Shown here in pieces: positions 25,288 through 34,339 of a stretch of 64,000 nt of DNA. The number at the start of each line of letters is the position of its first letter. Position 1 is the first letter of the stretch. Source of the stretch: Arthrobacter sp. B3I4 (lineage in GTDB: Bacteria > Actinomycetota > Actinomycetes > Actinomycetales > Micrococcaceae). A program made the position numbers and the translations under genes. The stretch spans positions 1,488,001-1,552,000 of the forward strand of contig NZ_JAUSYK010000001.1 of assembly GCF_030816855.1 (NCBI RefSeq), read 5' to 3'. A model generated the notes under the pieces. It saw nothing but the letters and a program-made list of their open reading frames with translations, was not told where the DNA came from and did not search any database.

Positions 25288-25773
25288 CTAGTTGCGGCCG
25301 CGGCGGGGAGCGACCTTGCTGAAGAGCATAAAAGTGAAGCCGGAGGCAGCGGCGCCCAGCAGGAAGACCTGGCAGAACGCCACGGACTGGGCACTGGGTC
25401 CGCTCCGCAGCACCAGCCCGGCGCCGGCGAAAGCCACCGCCCCGACCAGCAGGACCACCGAACCCAGCAGGAAACTTTGCACGGTGGCGGGGAACTCCGC
25501 GCCGGGATCGAAGGACAGTTCCCGCCGCTCGGTGCCCTGCGCGGCCGGTCGTCGGGGCTGAAGTGAGGCTGCAGTGACGAAGCTGGCCATCGCAACGGCC
25601 ATCGATACTGTGGAGACCGTCTGCAGCGACGTCATCAAAGGGGAGAGGCGCGGACCGCCGGCGATGGCCACGGCAAGGCCCGCAACCATTCCTGCCGCGC
25701 TGGAGACCCAGCCCAGTAGGGCCAGCCTCCTGCATAGCGGGCGCAGGCGCGGCCACACATCACCCAAAGTCAT
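25288..25773 (-). CDS. Four-helix membrane protein of unknown function
   Basis: 161 residues with four predicted membrane segments (about 18-38, 48-68, 98-122, 130-150), a polar loop between the second and third, and a basic C-terminus APRRGRN. No motif is recognised. Start ATG at 25773 has TAAGCT 6 nt upstream (25785-25780) with no Shine-Dalgarno, the leaderless layout. It is convergent with murB. Confidence 0.7.
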   Translation of the reverse strand: MTLGDVWPRLRPLCRRLALLGWVSSAAGMVAGLAVAIAGGPRLSPLMTSLQTVSTVSMAVAMASFVTAASLQPRRPAAQGTERRELSFDPGAEFPATVQSFLLGSVVLLVGAVAFAGAGLVLRSGPSAQSVAFCQVFLLGAAASGFTFMLFSKVAPRRGRN

Positions 25774-25858
25774 GGGTCCAGCTTAGGGAAAAGGGCTGGA
25801 CGCAGGCTGGGAGGGCCCCGGCACTCTCCGGGTGTCCCACCCGCCCTAGGATGTTGCC

Positions 25859-26965
25859 ATGGCAGCGGTGGTGCGTGCGCGTTTGAACCGGCAGGTTATG
25901 GGGCGGCTGCGCCTGGCCTCGCAGGGGCTCATCGGTCCGGGCTTCGGGTCGGCTCCGGAGGCTGTGCGGTCGATGACTGCGATGCAGGCGCAGGATTTGC
26001 CGGCGTCGTTGTGGGCCGTGGGGCAGCGCGTGCCGGGATCCCGCGCAGCGGATGTCCGTTCGGCCTTGGACCGCGGCGGGATCGTCCGTTCCTGGCCGAT
26101 GCGCGGCACCCTGCACCTGCTGGCACCGGAGGACCTTAAATGGATCCTCGCCATCACCTCAGGCCGCGTTCTCAAGAGCCTCGCCGGCCGCCACCGGCAG
26201 CTGGACATCTCCGCCGCCGACGTAGACACCGCCGCCGGCGCCGCCCTGCAGCGGCTCGCAGGCGGTGCCGCAGCCAGCCGGGCGGAACTGTTCGGGGTTT
26301 TCGAGCGGGCCGGCCAGTCCACCGCAGGCCAGCGGGGCATCCATCTGCTGGCAGCGCTGTGCCAGGAGGCGATACTGGTGCTGGGTCCGCTGGCCGGGAA
26401 CCAGCAACTGGTGGTCGGCTTTGACGACTGGATTCGGCACTCGCGGTCCCTGGACCGTGCCGAAGGTATCGCCGAGTGGCTGCTGCGGTATTTTCGCAGC
26501 CACGGACCGGCCACGGAGCGGGACTTCGCTTGGTGGTCGGGGATTCCCCTGACGGAGACACGGGCGGCGTTGGCTGAGGTGTGCGACCAGCTGGTGGGGC
26601 TGGAATTCGACGGGCGGCAGTACTGGCTTTCGCCGGACGCAGCTGCCCTGCTCGACGACGGCGTGCCCGGCCAGCGCACTGTCCTGGCGCTTCCTGCCTT
26701 CGACGAGTTTCTCCTGGGCTACACGGACCGGTCCGTCGTGCTGCCCGCACACCACTCGGACAAGATCGTCCCCGGCGGCAATGGCGTCTTCAAGCGGACC
26801 ATTGTAGCCGGCGGGCAAGTGGTCGGCACCTGGGCGGCTGCCTGGAACAGCCGGGGCGCCGCCGTCGTGCCCGAGCCTTTCGACGCCGTTAACGGCCTGC
26901 GGCCCGCGGCTCGAAAATCCTTTGAGCTGCAGGCCGCGAAGTACCGGAGATTCGTCGGGGGCTGA
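25859..26965 (+). CDS. Winged-helix DNA-binding protein, AlkZ/YcaQ-like (HTH_42)
   Basis: 368 residues. TAMQAQDLPASLWAVGQR carries the QxQ motif that in Streptomyces AlkZ forms the catalytic site of an interstrand-crosslink DNA glycosylase. VRSWPMRGTLHLLAPED is the other family hallmark, and three tandem winged-helix folds make up the rest. A DNA glycosylase role in unhooking crosslinks or removing alkylated bases follows from the family. There is no secondary-metabolite cluster nearby, so it is likelier a housekeeping AlkX/YcaQ type than a self-resistance gene. TAGGAT (25847-25852) lies 6 nt before ATG, so the mRNA is probably leaderless. Confidence 0.83.
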   Translation: MAAVVRARLNRQVMGRLRLASQGLIGPGFGSAPEAVRSMTAMQAQDLPASLWAVGQRVPGSRAADVRSALDRGGIVRSWPMRGTLHLLAPEDLKWILAITSGRVLKSLAGRHRQLDISAADVDTAAGAALQRLAGGAAASRAELFGVFERAGQSTAGQRGIHLLAALCQEAILVLGPLAGNQQLVVGFDDWIRHSRSLDRAEGIAEWLLRYFRSHGPATERDFAWWSGIPLTETRAALAEVCDQLVGLEFDGRQYWLSPDAAALLDDGVPGQRTVLALPAFDEFLLGYTDRSVVLPAHHSDKIVPGGNGVFKRTIVAGGQVVGTWAAAWNSRGAAVVPEPFDAVNGLRPAARKSFELQAAKYRRFVGG

Positions 26966-26980
26966 ACCCCCTGCCGGTGC

Positions 26981-28124
26981 TTAGAGCTTTCCGGTGGCGA
27001 TGTTGAGCATGCGCCGCAGCGGCTCCGCCGCACCCCAAAGCAGCTGGTCGCCCACGGTGAAAGCGCTGATGTACTCCGGGCCCATTTCCAGTTTCCGGAT
27101 GCGGCCCACCGGGATCTTCAGAGTGCCCGACGCCGCCACCGGGGTGAGGTCCGCCATTGAGGCTTCCTTGGTGTTGGGCACCACGGTCGCCCATTCGTTG
27201 TCCGCGTCGATCAGCTTCTCGAGCTCAGCGACCGAGAGATCCTCGCGAAGCTTGAGCGTGAGCGCCTGGGAATGCGAACGCATGGCTCCGATCCGGACGC
27301 ACAGCCCGTCCATGACCACCCGGTCCCCGCCGGAAGTGCCGAGGATTTTATTTGTTTCGACGCCGGCCTTCCACTCTTCCTTGGACTGGCCGTTCCCGAG
27401 GTCCGCATCGATCCAGGGGATCAGCGAGCCGGCCAGCGGCACGCCGAACTGGGTGGCGTCGATGTCGGTGCGCTGGTGGGCCAGAACCTTCCGGTCGATG
27501 TCGAGGATGGCCGACGCCGGGTCGTCCAGGTCGCTGCTGACCTGGGCGTTGAGCGTGCCGAACTGGCTCAGCAGCTCACGCATGTGCCGGGCGCCGCCGC
27601 CGGACGCCGCCTGGTAGGTCATGGAGGTGCCCCATTCGACGAGGCCGTTCTTGAACAAACCTCCGAGGCCCATCAGCATGCACGAGACCGTGCAGTTGCC
27701 GCCGATGTAGTCCTTCACCCCGCCGGAGAGTCCGGCGTCGATGACGTCCCGGTTAATCGGGTCCAGCACGATGATCGAGTCGTCGTTCATCCGCAGCGTG
27801 GACGCGGCGTCTATCCACAGGCCGTCCCAGCCGCGGCTGCGCAGCTCGCCATGGACCTGCTTGGTGTAGTCCCCGCCCTGGGCGGTCACAATGATCGGCA
27901 GCTTCGCCAGCGTCTCGACGTCGAACGCGTCCTCCAGCTTGCCGGCAGCACCCGCCGCCTCGCCGGCGATGCCGGGGGCTGCGCCGGCCGGCGTTCGAGG
28001 TGGAGAAGAAGACCGGGTTGATGCCGGCGAAGTCGCCCTCGTCCTGCATGCGCTGCATCAGGACCGAGCCGACCATGCCGCGCCAACCGACCATTCCAAC
28101 GGAGGGGGAAGCTGCTGTAGTCAT
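26981..28124 (-). pseudogene. asd: Aspartate-semialdehyde dehydrogenase, interrupted by an apparent +1 frameshift
   Basis: Residues 1-46 (MTTAASPSVGMVGWRGMVGS onward, to FFSTSNAG) are read from 28124; the rest ([14 protein letters not shown] onward, GGNCTVSCM with the catalytic Cys, through to the stop at 26981) is one frame away. The frames meet at the GGCCGG around 27984-27989, where one extra base explains everything. Restored, the protein has the normal length (about 380) of the gamma-type enzyme, which makes aspartate semialdehyde for lysine/DAP, threonine and methionine. TAAACT (28136-28131) lies 6 nt before ATG. Because the gene is normally essential, sequence error is likelier than a real pseudogene. 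Confidence 0.88.
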
Positions 28125-28201
28125 TGGGCCAGTTTAGACTTTTCGGCGGGCGGGCCGCAGTCGGTTACGTCACGCCCGGCGGCAGCCGCTGCGGACGAGC
28201 G

Positions 28202-28603
28202 TCACTCAACCGGCCGCGGCAGGTTGCGGGCCTTGCGGAGCTTTTCAGCCTTCCGCTCCTTGAAATACCCCGTCCAGCCGGCGAACAGCGGAATGAGCAC
28301 CAGCGCGTACAGCCACCAGATCTCGCCCATGATGTGCCACTGGTCGGTCACGGCCATCTGGACGACGCCGTAGAGCATCAGTCCGAACAGGGCAGTCATC
28401 AGCAGGGACAGGAACAGCAGGCCGCCGGAGGAGTTCACCGGCTTGATGACGCCGAGGCCGTCGTCTTTCCGGACCCCGTATTCACCATCGGTGTAACTGA
28501 CGATCTCGCCGTTCTCGGCCAGGCGGTGCTTTAGGGGCGTCTCCGGGGGCGGCTGCGGTGTGTAGCCGGGCTCCTGGGGGACGTCCCTGCTACGCCTCGC
28601 CAC
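28202..28603 (-). CDS. Two-helix membrane protein in the WXG100 operon
   Basis: 133 residues: a cytoplasmic-looking N-terminus to about 65 (VSYTDGEYGVRKDDGLGVIKP), two membrane helices (about 68-90 and 98-115) and a basic tail ERKAEKLRKARNLPRP. Start GTG at 28603 is preferred because AAGGA lies upstream; it overlaps the end of the preceding gene by 14 bp. The overlap and spacing make it the third gene of the WXG100 operon. A small membrane protein next to a possible membrane-active effector could be an immunity protein; this is inference only. No family recognised. Confidence 0.7.
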   Translation of the reverse strand: MARRSRDVPQEPGYTPQPPPETPLKHRLAENGEIVSYTDGEYGVRKDDGLGVIKPVNSSGGLLFLSLLMTALFGLMLYGVVQMAVTDQWHIMGEIWWLYALVLIPLFAGWTGYFKERKAEKLRKARNLPRPVE

Positions 28604-29243
28604 GGGAGTCCTTGAGGGTGGCAAGCAGACCGGCGTCGTCCAGCGGCGCGCTCTCGGCGACCTCGTCGGTGGCGAAGTCCGGCACCCCGGTGGCCCAGGA
28701 CGCCCCGTCGCGCCGGATCAGCAGGTGTTTTTCGTCCTGGAGCGTCTTGAACACCAGGTAAGCCGTGCCGCCCGGGTGGTCCTCGACGTGCTGCCGGAGC
28801 ACCCGCAGGGTGGCCTCCGCTGAGCCGATGGTGGGATCCTGGGCGAAGGCGAACCACGTGCCCAGGGCCCGGGGTTGCAGCATCAGGGACACCTCCGGGG
28901 CCTCGAGCAGCACCACGTTGTCCATGCTGCCTTCGGTCAGCAGGGACATCTCGGTCCAGCGCGTCGCCTGGCCCAAGGCGGTCGCGACGGCGGCGGCCAC
29001 TCCCTTGACGCCGAGCTCGTCGTCATCTGTGACGACGGCGAGGTCCCGGGCCAGCAGGGAGGAAGCGCCTGCCGTATTCAGGGTGGAGTCTTCCACGAGG
29101 TCGCCGGCCCGGAAGACGCTGACGGAGCGGTCACGGGCCGGGCCCTCGAAGACGTTGAGGAGGTAGGCGAGCTCGCCCACGCCAAAACCAATGACGTCGA
29201 CGCCGAGCTGCGGTTCCTGGGTCATCTCGTGCTGGACGGTCAT
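28590..29243 (-). CDS. Unknown soluble protein in the WXG100 operon
   Basis: 217 residues, no signal peptide or membrane helix, acidic overall. An alternating alpha/beta pattern is seen with MLQPRALGTWFAFAQDPTIG and HLLIRRDGASWATGVPDF in the C-terminal half. The size, acidity and place beside a WXG100 gene resemble EspG-type chaperones of type VII substrates, but no diagnostic motif is visible. The start ATG at 29243 has AGGAG 7 nt upstream and lies 9 nt after the WXG100 gene stop. Function unknown; partner or chaperone of the upstream product is the natural guess. Confidence 0.7.
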   Translation of the reverse strand: MTVQHEMTQEPQLGVDVIGFGVGELAYLLNVFEGPARDRSVSVFRAGDLVEDSTLNTAGASSLLARDLAVVTDDDELGVKGVAAAVATALGQATRWTEMSLLTEGSMDNVVLLEAPEVSLMLQPRALGTWFAFAQDPTIGSAEATLRVLRQHVEDHPGGTAYLVFKTLQDEKHLLIRRDGASWATGVPDFATDEVAESAPLDDAGLLATLKDSRGEA

Positions 29244-29252
29244 CTGTGTCTC

Positions 29253-30359
29253 CTAATCTCCGAAGCCGAAGAAGTTGGCCACGGACTTTCCTGCATCTTT
29301 GACGTTATCGGCGGTGTCGCTGACGAACTTGCCGGGATCCTTTACCGCGTTGACGATGCCTTCGCCGACGTCCTTGCCCACGCTGGTGATGGTGTCCCAG
29401 TTCTCGTACACGGCGATTCCCACGCTGGCGACCTGGCAGACGGTACCGGCAGGCGGCGGCAGGAAGCAGCCGACGCCGAGCAGGGCCTTGCCGGCGCTGG
29501 CTGCGCCGCCCTTGACGTCGCCGTCGGCAAAGCTCTTGACGGAATCAAAGGTGTTGAAGCCGACCCCGGCCCAGCCCAGCCCGCGGGCGATGCCGGACTT
29601 GCCCAGCCACTCCAGGCTGGTGCCCTTGCCCAGCCATGGTTTCTCGGCCACGAAGCCGCCCAGCCTGTCCAGCGCTGGGATGAACCTGTTGAGGTTCTTC
29701 AGGGACGCGGCGTCGGAGGCCTTGTCGATGGCGCCGACGGTGCGGCTGCCGGTGGACGAGTCCCTGAGCAACCCCTCGAGCGTCTTGTTGCCCGCGGTGG
29801 TCTGCCAAAGGTTGCGCATCTCGAAGCCCGGTCCGCCCAGCCGGTGCCGGCCCCTGGTGAAGAGGGCGTTGACCAGGCCCTCGCGCTGGTTCTTCAGCAC
29901 CCAGCCGTACTGGCCGACAATTTTAGCCAGCGAGAGCGGGGTCTTGATGTTCTTCTGGATCCCCATGAGCCACCTGAGTCCTGCGGCGCCACCGGTCAGG
30001 ATGCCGCCGGCCGCGGCCCATGCCCCGTCCCCGGCCCCATGGCTGAGGGGTCCGAGCGGCCCGCCGCCGGAGCCGGCCGCGGCGTTGCTGGCCTTCTCCT
30101 GCTCCTCGGCCTGGGTCAGCAGCAACTTGGACTGTGCCTTGAGGGCCCGGGCGGTCTGCTGGATCAGGGCACGGTGGCTGCCGTTCCACTCCGAGGTAAA
30201 GCGCGCGCTGTCCGCGCCCTTCCACGAGGTGTTGTTATTGATCGCCGCTGTGAGGGCCGTCGACTGCTGCAGCAGCGTCTCCGATGTCTGCCCGAAGTTC
30301 TGCGCCAGCATGCGAAGCTGGGCGACGTCCGCGCCCCACACGTTTCCTGCCACGATCAC
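29253..30359 (-). CDS. Large WXG100-domain protein with hydrophobic glycine-rich C-terminus
   Basis: 368 residues. The first about 90 form a WXG100-type helical hairpin with the turn SWKGADSARF (W-x-G at 46-48). A Gly/Ser linker follows near 95-115. The central and C-terminal parts contain Gly/Ala-rich helices such as GLGWAGVGFNTF and GGAASAGKALLGVG, then AGTVCQVASVGIAVYENW, resembling glycine-zipper membrane segments. WXG100/LXG fusions are exported by type VII (ESX) systems, and some are antibacterial toxins. No YxxxD/E signal is seen just after the hairpin, and no ESX machinery gene is in the window. Start GTG at 30359 has GAGGGGG upstream. Confidence 0.75.
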   Translation of the reverse strand: MIVAGNVWGADVAQLRMLAQNFGQTSETLLQQSTALTAAINNNTSWKGADSARFTSEWNGSHRALIQQTARALKAQSKLLLTQAEEQEKASNAAAGSGGGPLGPLSHGAGDGAWAAAGGILTGGAAGLRWLMGIQKNIKTPLSLAKIVGQYGWVLKNQREGLVNALFTRGRHRLGGPGFEMRNLWQTTAGNKTLEGLLRDSSTGSRTVGAIDKASDAASLKNLNRFIPALDRLGGFVAEKPWLGKGTSLEWLGKSGIARGLGWAGVGFNTFDSVKSFADGDVKGGAASAGKALLGVGCFLPPPAGTVCQVASVGIAVYENWDTITSVGKDVGEGIVNAVKDPGKFVSDTADNVKDAGKSVANFFGFGD

Positions 30360-30577
30360 AATCCCCCTCTTTCGGGCAACAGCCTACTGTGTCGCCGCCA
30401 CACTCCAACGCATTCCACCGGCCGCGGCCCACCTCAGCGTGCGCACCGGGAACCGGACGGCCCCAATCTAACCCGGTTGCCGGCATGCCGCGATGGGGTG
30501 CTCTCCCCATCCGAAGCCCGTCGAGGGCGCCGGACCCGACGAGGGCGCCGGAGCCCGACGACGGCGGGCCGGTGCCG

Positions 30578-30796
30578 TTACTGGCCGTCAGGCTCTGCCA
30601 GCAGGGCAGCCTTCCGCCGCCGCAATGCGAAGACCGCCCCAAAGGCGAACAGCTGCGTGACCACGACGAGCACGACCGCCCCGGCAATTTTGTTCCCGCC
30701 CAGGATCATGGTCAGCCCCACGATTGCGGACAGCAGCGCCAGCAGTGGCAGCAGCATGTAGCCGAGGACAAAGAGGGTTTCCGGCTTGCGCAGCAT
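30578..30796 (-). CDS. Small two-helix membrane protein downstream of folA
   Basis: 72 residues: [20 protein letters not shown] with two membrane helices (about 8-32 and 35-58) and a basic tail RRRKAALLAEPDGQ. ATG at 30796 overlaps the folA stop (TAATG), so it is translationally coupled to folA as the last gene of the thyA-folA operon. Small proteins of this kind are common in Micrococcaceae; I know no function. The 217 nt downstream contain only a short hairpin (30492-30511) and an 18-bp tandem duplication (30522-30552). Confidence 0.75.
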   Translation of the reverse strand: MLRKPETLFVLGYMLLPLLALLSAIVGLTMILGGNKIAGAVVLVVVTQLFAFGAVFALRRRKAALLAEPDGQ

Positions 30797-31389
30797 TACT
30801 TGGCCTCCGTCCGGCGCCACAGAGTGACGCGGTAGCGGGAGCCGTTCGCGGCGGTGAGCCAGCCGTCGGCCGGGACGCTCGCCTCTGCGGTCCAGTCGTA
30901 GCCCAGTTCGGGGGCGAAGGTGTCACCTTCCGTGGCGGTGTCGATGGTGGTGACCACCGCGACGTCGGCAAGGTCGAGGGACTGGGTGAAGATCTCCCCG
31001 CCGCCGATGATCCAGACCATCTGATGGCCCGGCGCGAACTGGGATTCCAGCAGGGCATCGTCCAGTGACTTGACCGCCAGCGCGCCCTCGGCTTCCGGCG
31101 TCGCGCCCCAGCCTTCCTGCCGCGTGATGACGATGTTTGTCCGCCCGGGAAGGGGCCGGTACTTGTCGGGGAACGATTCCCACGTCTTCCGGCCCATGAT
31201 GACAGGATGCCCGGTGGTGAGCCTGCTGAAGTGCTGCATGTCCTCGGGCAGGTGCCACGGCATGGCACCGGCCCGGCCAATCACACCGGTGTTGGTCTGC
31301 GCCCACACCAGCCCGAGCCCCGTGAGGGTGCCGCGGAGCTGTTCGGTGAACTCGTTAAGTTCCGACGGGGTGCTGGTCTCGTTGCTCAT
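30796..31389 (-). CDS. folA: Dihydrofolate reductase
   Basis: 197 residues. [20 protein letters not shown] contains the substrate-binding acid (Asp50), followed by [11 protein letters not shown] and [12 protein letters not shown], all standard for DHFR. It reduces dihydrofolate to tetrahydrofolate with NADPH. It has an N-terminal extension of about 20 residues; an internal start is possible. ATG at 31389 overlaps the thyA stop by 4 bp (ATGA), placing it second in the thyA-folA unit, which couples dTMP synthesis to tetrahydrofolate regeneration. Confidence 0.94.
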   Translation of the reverse strand: MSNETSTPSELNEFTEQLRGTLTGLGLVWAQTNTGVIGRAGAMPWHLPEDMQHFSRLTTGHPVIMGRKTWESFPDKYRPLPGRTNIVITRQEGWGATPEAEGALAVKSLDDALLESQFAPGHQMVWIIGGGEIFTQSLDLADVAVVTTIDTATEGDTFAPELGYDWTAEASVPADGWLTAANGSRYRVTLWRRTEAK

Positions 31390-32189
31390 ACGGCGATCGG
31401 GGCCTTAATCGTGGGATGGTGCTGGTAGCCGACAACCTCGAAGTCCTCGAGGTTGTAGTCGAAGATGGACCCAGGCTTGCGGGTGAACTTCAGCCGGGGA
31501 TAGTCATACGGCTCCCGGTCCAGCTGGGTGCGCACCTGATCCACGTGGTTGTCGTAGATGTGCACGTCCCCGCCGGTCCAGACAAACTCACCCGGTTCCA
31601 GGCCGGCCTGCTGCGCGATCATGCAGGTCAGCAGGGCGTAGGAGGCGATGTTGAACGGCACTCCGAGGAACGTGTCTGCGGAGCGCTGGTAGAGCTGGCA
31701 GGACAGTTTCCCGTCGGCGACGTAGAACTGGAAGAAAGCGTGGCACGGCGGCAGGGCCATGTTCTTGAGTTCGGCGACGTTCCAGGCGGAGACGATGTGA
31801 CGGCGCGAGTCGGGGTTGGCCCTGAGGTTTTCCACCAGCTCGGCGATCTGGTCGATGTGGCCGCCGTCGGGCGTGGGCCACGAGCGCCACTGCACCCCGT
31901 ACACCGGGCCGAGTTCGCCGTCGGCGTCGGCCCATTCGTTCCAGATGGTCACGCCCTGCTCCTGCATCCATTTCACGTTGCTGTCCCCGCGCAGGAACCA
32001 CAGCAGCTCCACGGCGACGGACTTGAAGTGCACGCGCTTGGTGGTGATCAGCGGGAAGCTTGTGACCAGGTCGAAGCGGAGCTGGCGGCCGAAGACGCTG
32101 CGGGTACCCGTCCCGGTGCGGTCGGATTTGTGCGTACCGTGCTCCAGGACGTCGCGCAGGAGATCTTCGTAGGGCGTTGGGATGCTCAC
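31386..32189 (-). CDS. thyA: Thymidylate synthase
   Basis: 267 residues, the usual bacterial length. Cys149 in [11 protein letters not shown] is the nucleophile; [31 protein letters not shown] and [13 protein letters not shown] are conserved. It methylates dUMP to dTMP with methylene-tetrahydrofolate. The start is GTG at 32189, 6 nt after TAGACT (32201-32196), with no Shine-Dalgarno, so the thyA-folA-small membrane protein operon mRNA should be leaderless. Confidence 0.96.
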   Translation of the reverse strand: MSIPTPYEDLLRDVLEHGTHKSDRTGTGTRSVFGRQLRFDLVTSFPLITTKRVHFKSVAVELLWFLRGDSNVKWMQEQGVTIWNEWADADGELGPVYGVQWRSWPTPDGGHIDQIAELVENLRANPDSRRHIVSAWNVAELKNMALPPCHAFFQFYVADGKLSCQLYQRSADTFLGVPFNIASYALLTCMIAQQAGLEPGEFVWTGGDVHIYDNHVDQVRTQLDREPYDYPRLKFTRKPGSIFDYNLEDFEVVGYQHHPTIKAPIAV

Positions 32190-32224
32190 CGTCCCAGTCT
32201 ACTGAGAGAACGGGCTTGCCGGCC

Positions 32225-32659
32225 CTACCTTGGGTGCCGGCCGAGCCTGGTGCGCACCAGCGCTACGAGCGCTTCGTCGTCGAGTCCTGCGGCGCGGGCA
32301 GCCGCGATGCAGCCGTCGGCGGCGGCTATCAGCGCCGCATCGTGCGCCGGGGGCGGCTGCTTCGGTGCGGTGCGGCCTGGTGCTTTGGCGGAGGGTCCGG
32401 CGGATGCAGCGGCGGCGGGGACAGCGACCGAGGTTCCATTGCGGCGTCCGGTGGTGATCACGCCGGCCTGTTCGAGTTCCCGGTAGGCCCGGCCCACCGT
32501 TCCGGCCGCGATCCCCAGGTCTGCCGCCAGGCTGCGGATCGTGGGCAGCCGCGTTCCCGGCGGCAGCGCCCCGACCGCCACCAGCGAAGTGATCTGCGTG
32601 CGGATCTGCTCATAGGGCGGCGTGGCCGAGCGCAGGTCGACGGAGATGCCCGCGGTCAT
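32225..32659 (-). CDS. GntR family regulator, YtrA-like
   Basis: 144 residues. An N-terminal GntR winged helix (PPYEQIRTQITSLVAVGALP, LPTIRSLAADLGIAAGTVGR, GRRNGTSVAV) is followed by a Pro/Ala linker and a short helical dimerisation tail instead of a large ligand domain, the YtrA layout. Start ATG at 32659 overlaps the stop of the membrane protein gene by 4 bp. YtrA-type regulators usually repress their own operon, and a 20-bp palindrome sits at the operon promoter (34340-34359). Confidence 0.87.
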   Translation of the reverse strand: MTAGISVDLRSATPPYEQIRTQITSLVAVGALPPGTRLPTIRSLAADLGIAAGTVGRAYRELEQAGVITTGRRNGTSVAVPAAAASAGPSAKAPGRTAPKQPPPAHDAALIAAADGCIAAARAAGLDDEALVALVRTRLGRHPR

Positions 32660-34314
32660 GCCACGGTCTCGCGGTCCCGTCGCGGGGCGGGGCCGGCGGA
32701 GGAACGCACCGGCCCGGTGAGGGGAACGACGGCGATCACGGTGGCCGCGCTCCCAAGGATGGCACCGGCGAGGGTTGCCGGCCACCAGGTGCCGGAAGAG
32801 GGATTGATCGGCTCGCCGAAGGAGCCGGCCACGAAGACAGCAGCCCAGGCCGGGCTTTGCGTGAGCAGCAGGACGGCGGCCTGGGCTACAAAGAGGGCCG
32901 CGAGGGTCCGCACAGCGCGGTGGACGGTGATCGCCCGCAGCGCAGCATCCATGCCGTCGGCCAGGGCGGGCACCCCCTGGCGGAGTCTGGCTGCGGCGAA
33001 GGCCGGCACCGCGGCGGCCGCTCCGGCGGCCGTAAGGAGCGCGACGGGAAGCACCTCCGGTTCCTGCTGCAGCTGGCTGCGGCCCGTTGCTGTGACAGCC
33101 AGGGCCAGCAGAAAGGTCAGCAGGGCCAGAATGGCGGTAGTCAACCAGGCCCGGCTCACCGGCTGCCGGGGCCAGCCGCGAGGCGCGTCCGCGGCGCCGT
33201 AGTTGCGCTGCAGGAGCAGCTCCCCGCCGGCCAGCACCAGCAGCACCATGGCCGCCATCAAGGTGACAAAACCGGCCATTCCAAGGCCGGCCGCGGCGGC
33301 CATCAGCCCCGGCACGACAAGGACGCCGGCCAGTAGCGGCACCGCCGCTGCAAGGCCGAGCAGGGGCCCGAGGGAGGACACCAGCCGGGCTGCCGGGTGC
33401 TGTCCGCCGGTGTGAGGACCGGCAACCGGCCGTCCGGGCGCCGCCGGCCCGGCCGCGGCTATCCGCGGAGGCTTCCAGATCCACATGGCGAGGAGCACGG
33501 CCATTCCGGCGAAGCTGGCCGGGTTCGTCCAGGACACGCCGCCGGAAGAAGGGTCCGGCCGGGCGGCAAAGTTGCCCGCGACGCTGCCCAGTCCCGCCGC
33601 GACCGTGGCCACGGTCCGGAGCAGACGGTTCATGGCGATGGTGCGGAGGACAGCGTTGTCGGCAGCGTCAAGGGCTTCGAGTTGGCGGCGGCTGGCGATT
33701 AGCCAAAGCACCAGCCAGGTCCCGCCGGCCAGGACCGCCAGCGCCCCGCTAAGCCATAGGGCAACCTCCGGCCCGGGAATGCGGCCGTCAGCGCCGGGGC
33801 TCTGGCGGGTGTACGGCCCATCCATCGTTGTCGTGGACAGGACCGGCGGAAAGCCCGGGAGAGTGGCGGTGGTGGCGATGAACGCCCCCGCGGCTGCGAA
33901 GATCGCCGCCGTGACGGCGGCCAGCCGGCGCGGCAGGAAGTCGCGGATCCGCCGGACGGACAGTACCGCCTCCCGCCGCAGCCGCCGGGGCCCCGGATAG
34001 CTGACCTGGCCAAGGGCGTGCACGCCCAGACAGCCGAGGATAGGCCAGCCCAGGGCCGGCAGGATTGTCCAGCTACTGGTCAGGGCGCCGCCGGGGTAGG
34101 GGTTGCCCGGAATAATGCCCACGTTCGCCGCGCCCTGGAGCGAACTGGCCAGCCAGCCGATGACGCCGACCCAGAGGGCGTGGGTAGACACCGACGCCGG
34201 CGATGTGCCGGTGTTGGGCGCCCAGACTACCCAGCGGAGCACGGCATACACGATCATGGCAGCAAGGAGCGGCCCGACCAGCAGCATCGACGATAAGTAA
34301 AACTGGCCCGGCAC
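32656..34314 (-). CDS. Large polytopic membrane protein paired with the GntR regulator
   Basis: 552 residues with about 13-14 hydrophobic segments arranged as repeated blocks separated by Pro/Gly-rich loops, and a basic C-terminus. No ABC, MFS or enzyme motif is visible. Start GTG at 34314 is chosen because TTGGGGGA lies just upstream; the frame extends to a TTG at 34326 that lacks a ribosome site. It is the first gene of a two-gene operon ending in a GntR/YtrA regulator and preceded by its probable operator. YtrA operons often carry ABC transporters responding to envelope stress; here only an unclassified membrane protein is present. Confidence 0.72.
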   Translation of the reverse strand: MPGQFYLSSMLLVGPLLAAMIVYAVLRWVVWAPNTGTSPASVSTHALWVGVIGWLASSLQGAANVGIIPGNPYPGGALTSSWTILPALGWPILGCLGVHALGQVSYPGPRRLRREAVLSVRRIRDFLPRRLAAVTAAIFAAAGAFIATTATLPGFPPVLSTTTMDGPYTRQSPGADGRIPGPEVALWLSGALAVLAGGTWLVLWLIASRRQLEALDAADNAVLRTIAMNRLLRTVATVAAGLGSVAGNFAARPDPSSGGVSWTNPASFAGMAVLLAMWIWKPPRIAAAGPAAPGRPVAGPHTGGQHPAARLVSSLGPLLGLAAAVPLLAGVLVVPGLMAAAAGLGMAGFVTLMAAMVLLVLAGGELLLQRNYGAADAPRGWPRQPVSRAWLTTAILALLTFLLALAVTATGRSQLQQEPEVLPVALLTAAGAAAAVPAFAAARLRQGVPALADGMDAALRAITVHRAVRTLAALFVAQAAVLLLTQSPAWAAVFVAGSFGEPINPSSGTWWPATLAGAILGSAATVIAVVPLTGPVRSSAGPAPRRDRETVA

Positions 34315-34339
34315 GAAATCCCCCAAGATTCAGCAGTTA

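Noticed and set aside
30522..30552. 18-bp tandem duplication CGAGGGCGCCGGA downstream of the folA operon
   Set aside because: Short, low-complexity and non-coding; no sign of function.
28875..30761. A 628-codon plus-strand open frame across the WXG100 operon
   Set aside because: Low-complexity Gly/Ala/Asp composition typical of an antisense frame; the minus strand has a WXG motif, tight operon spacing and Shine-Dalgarno sites.
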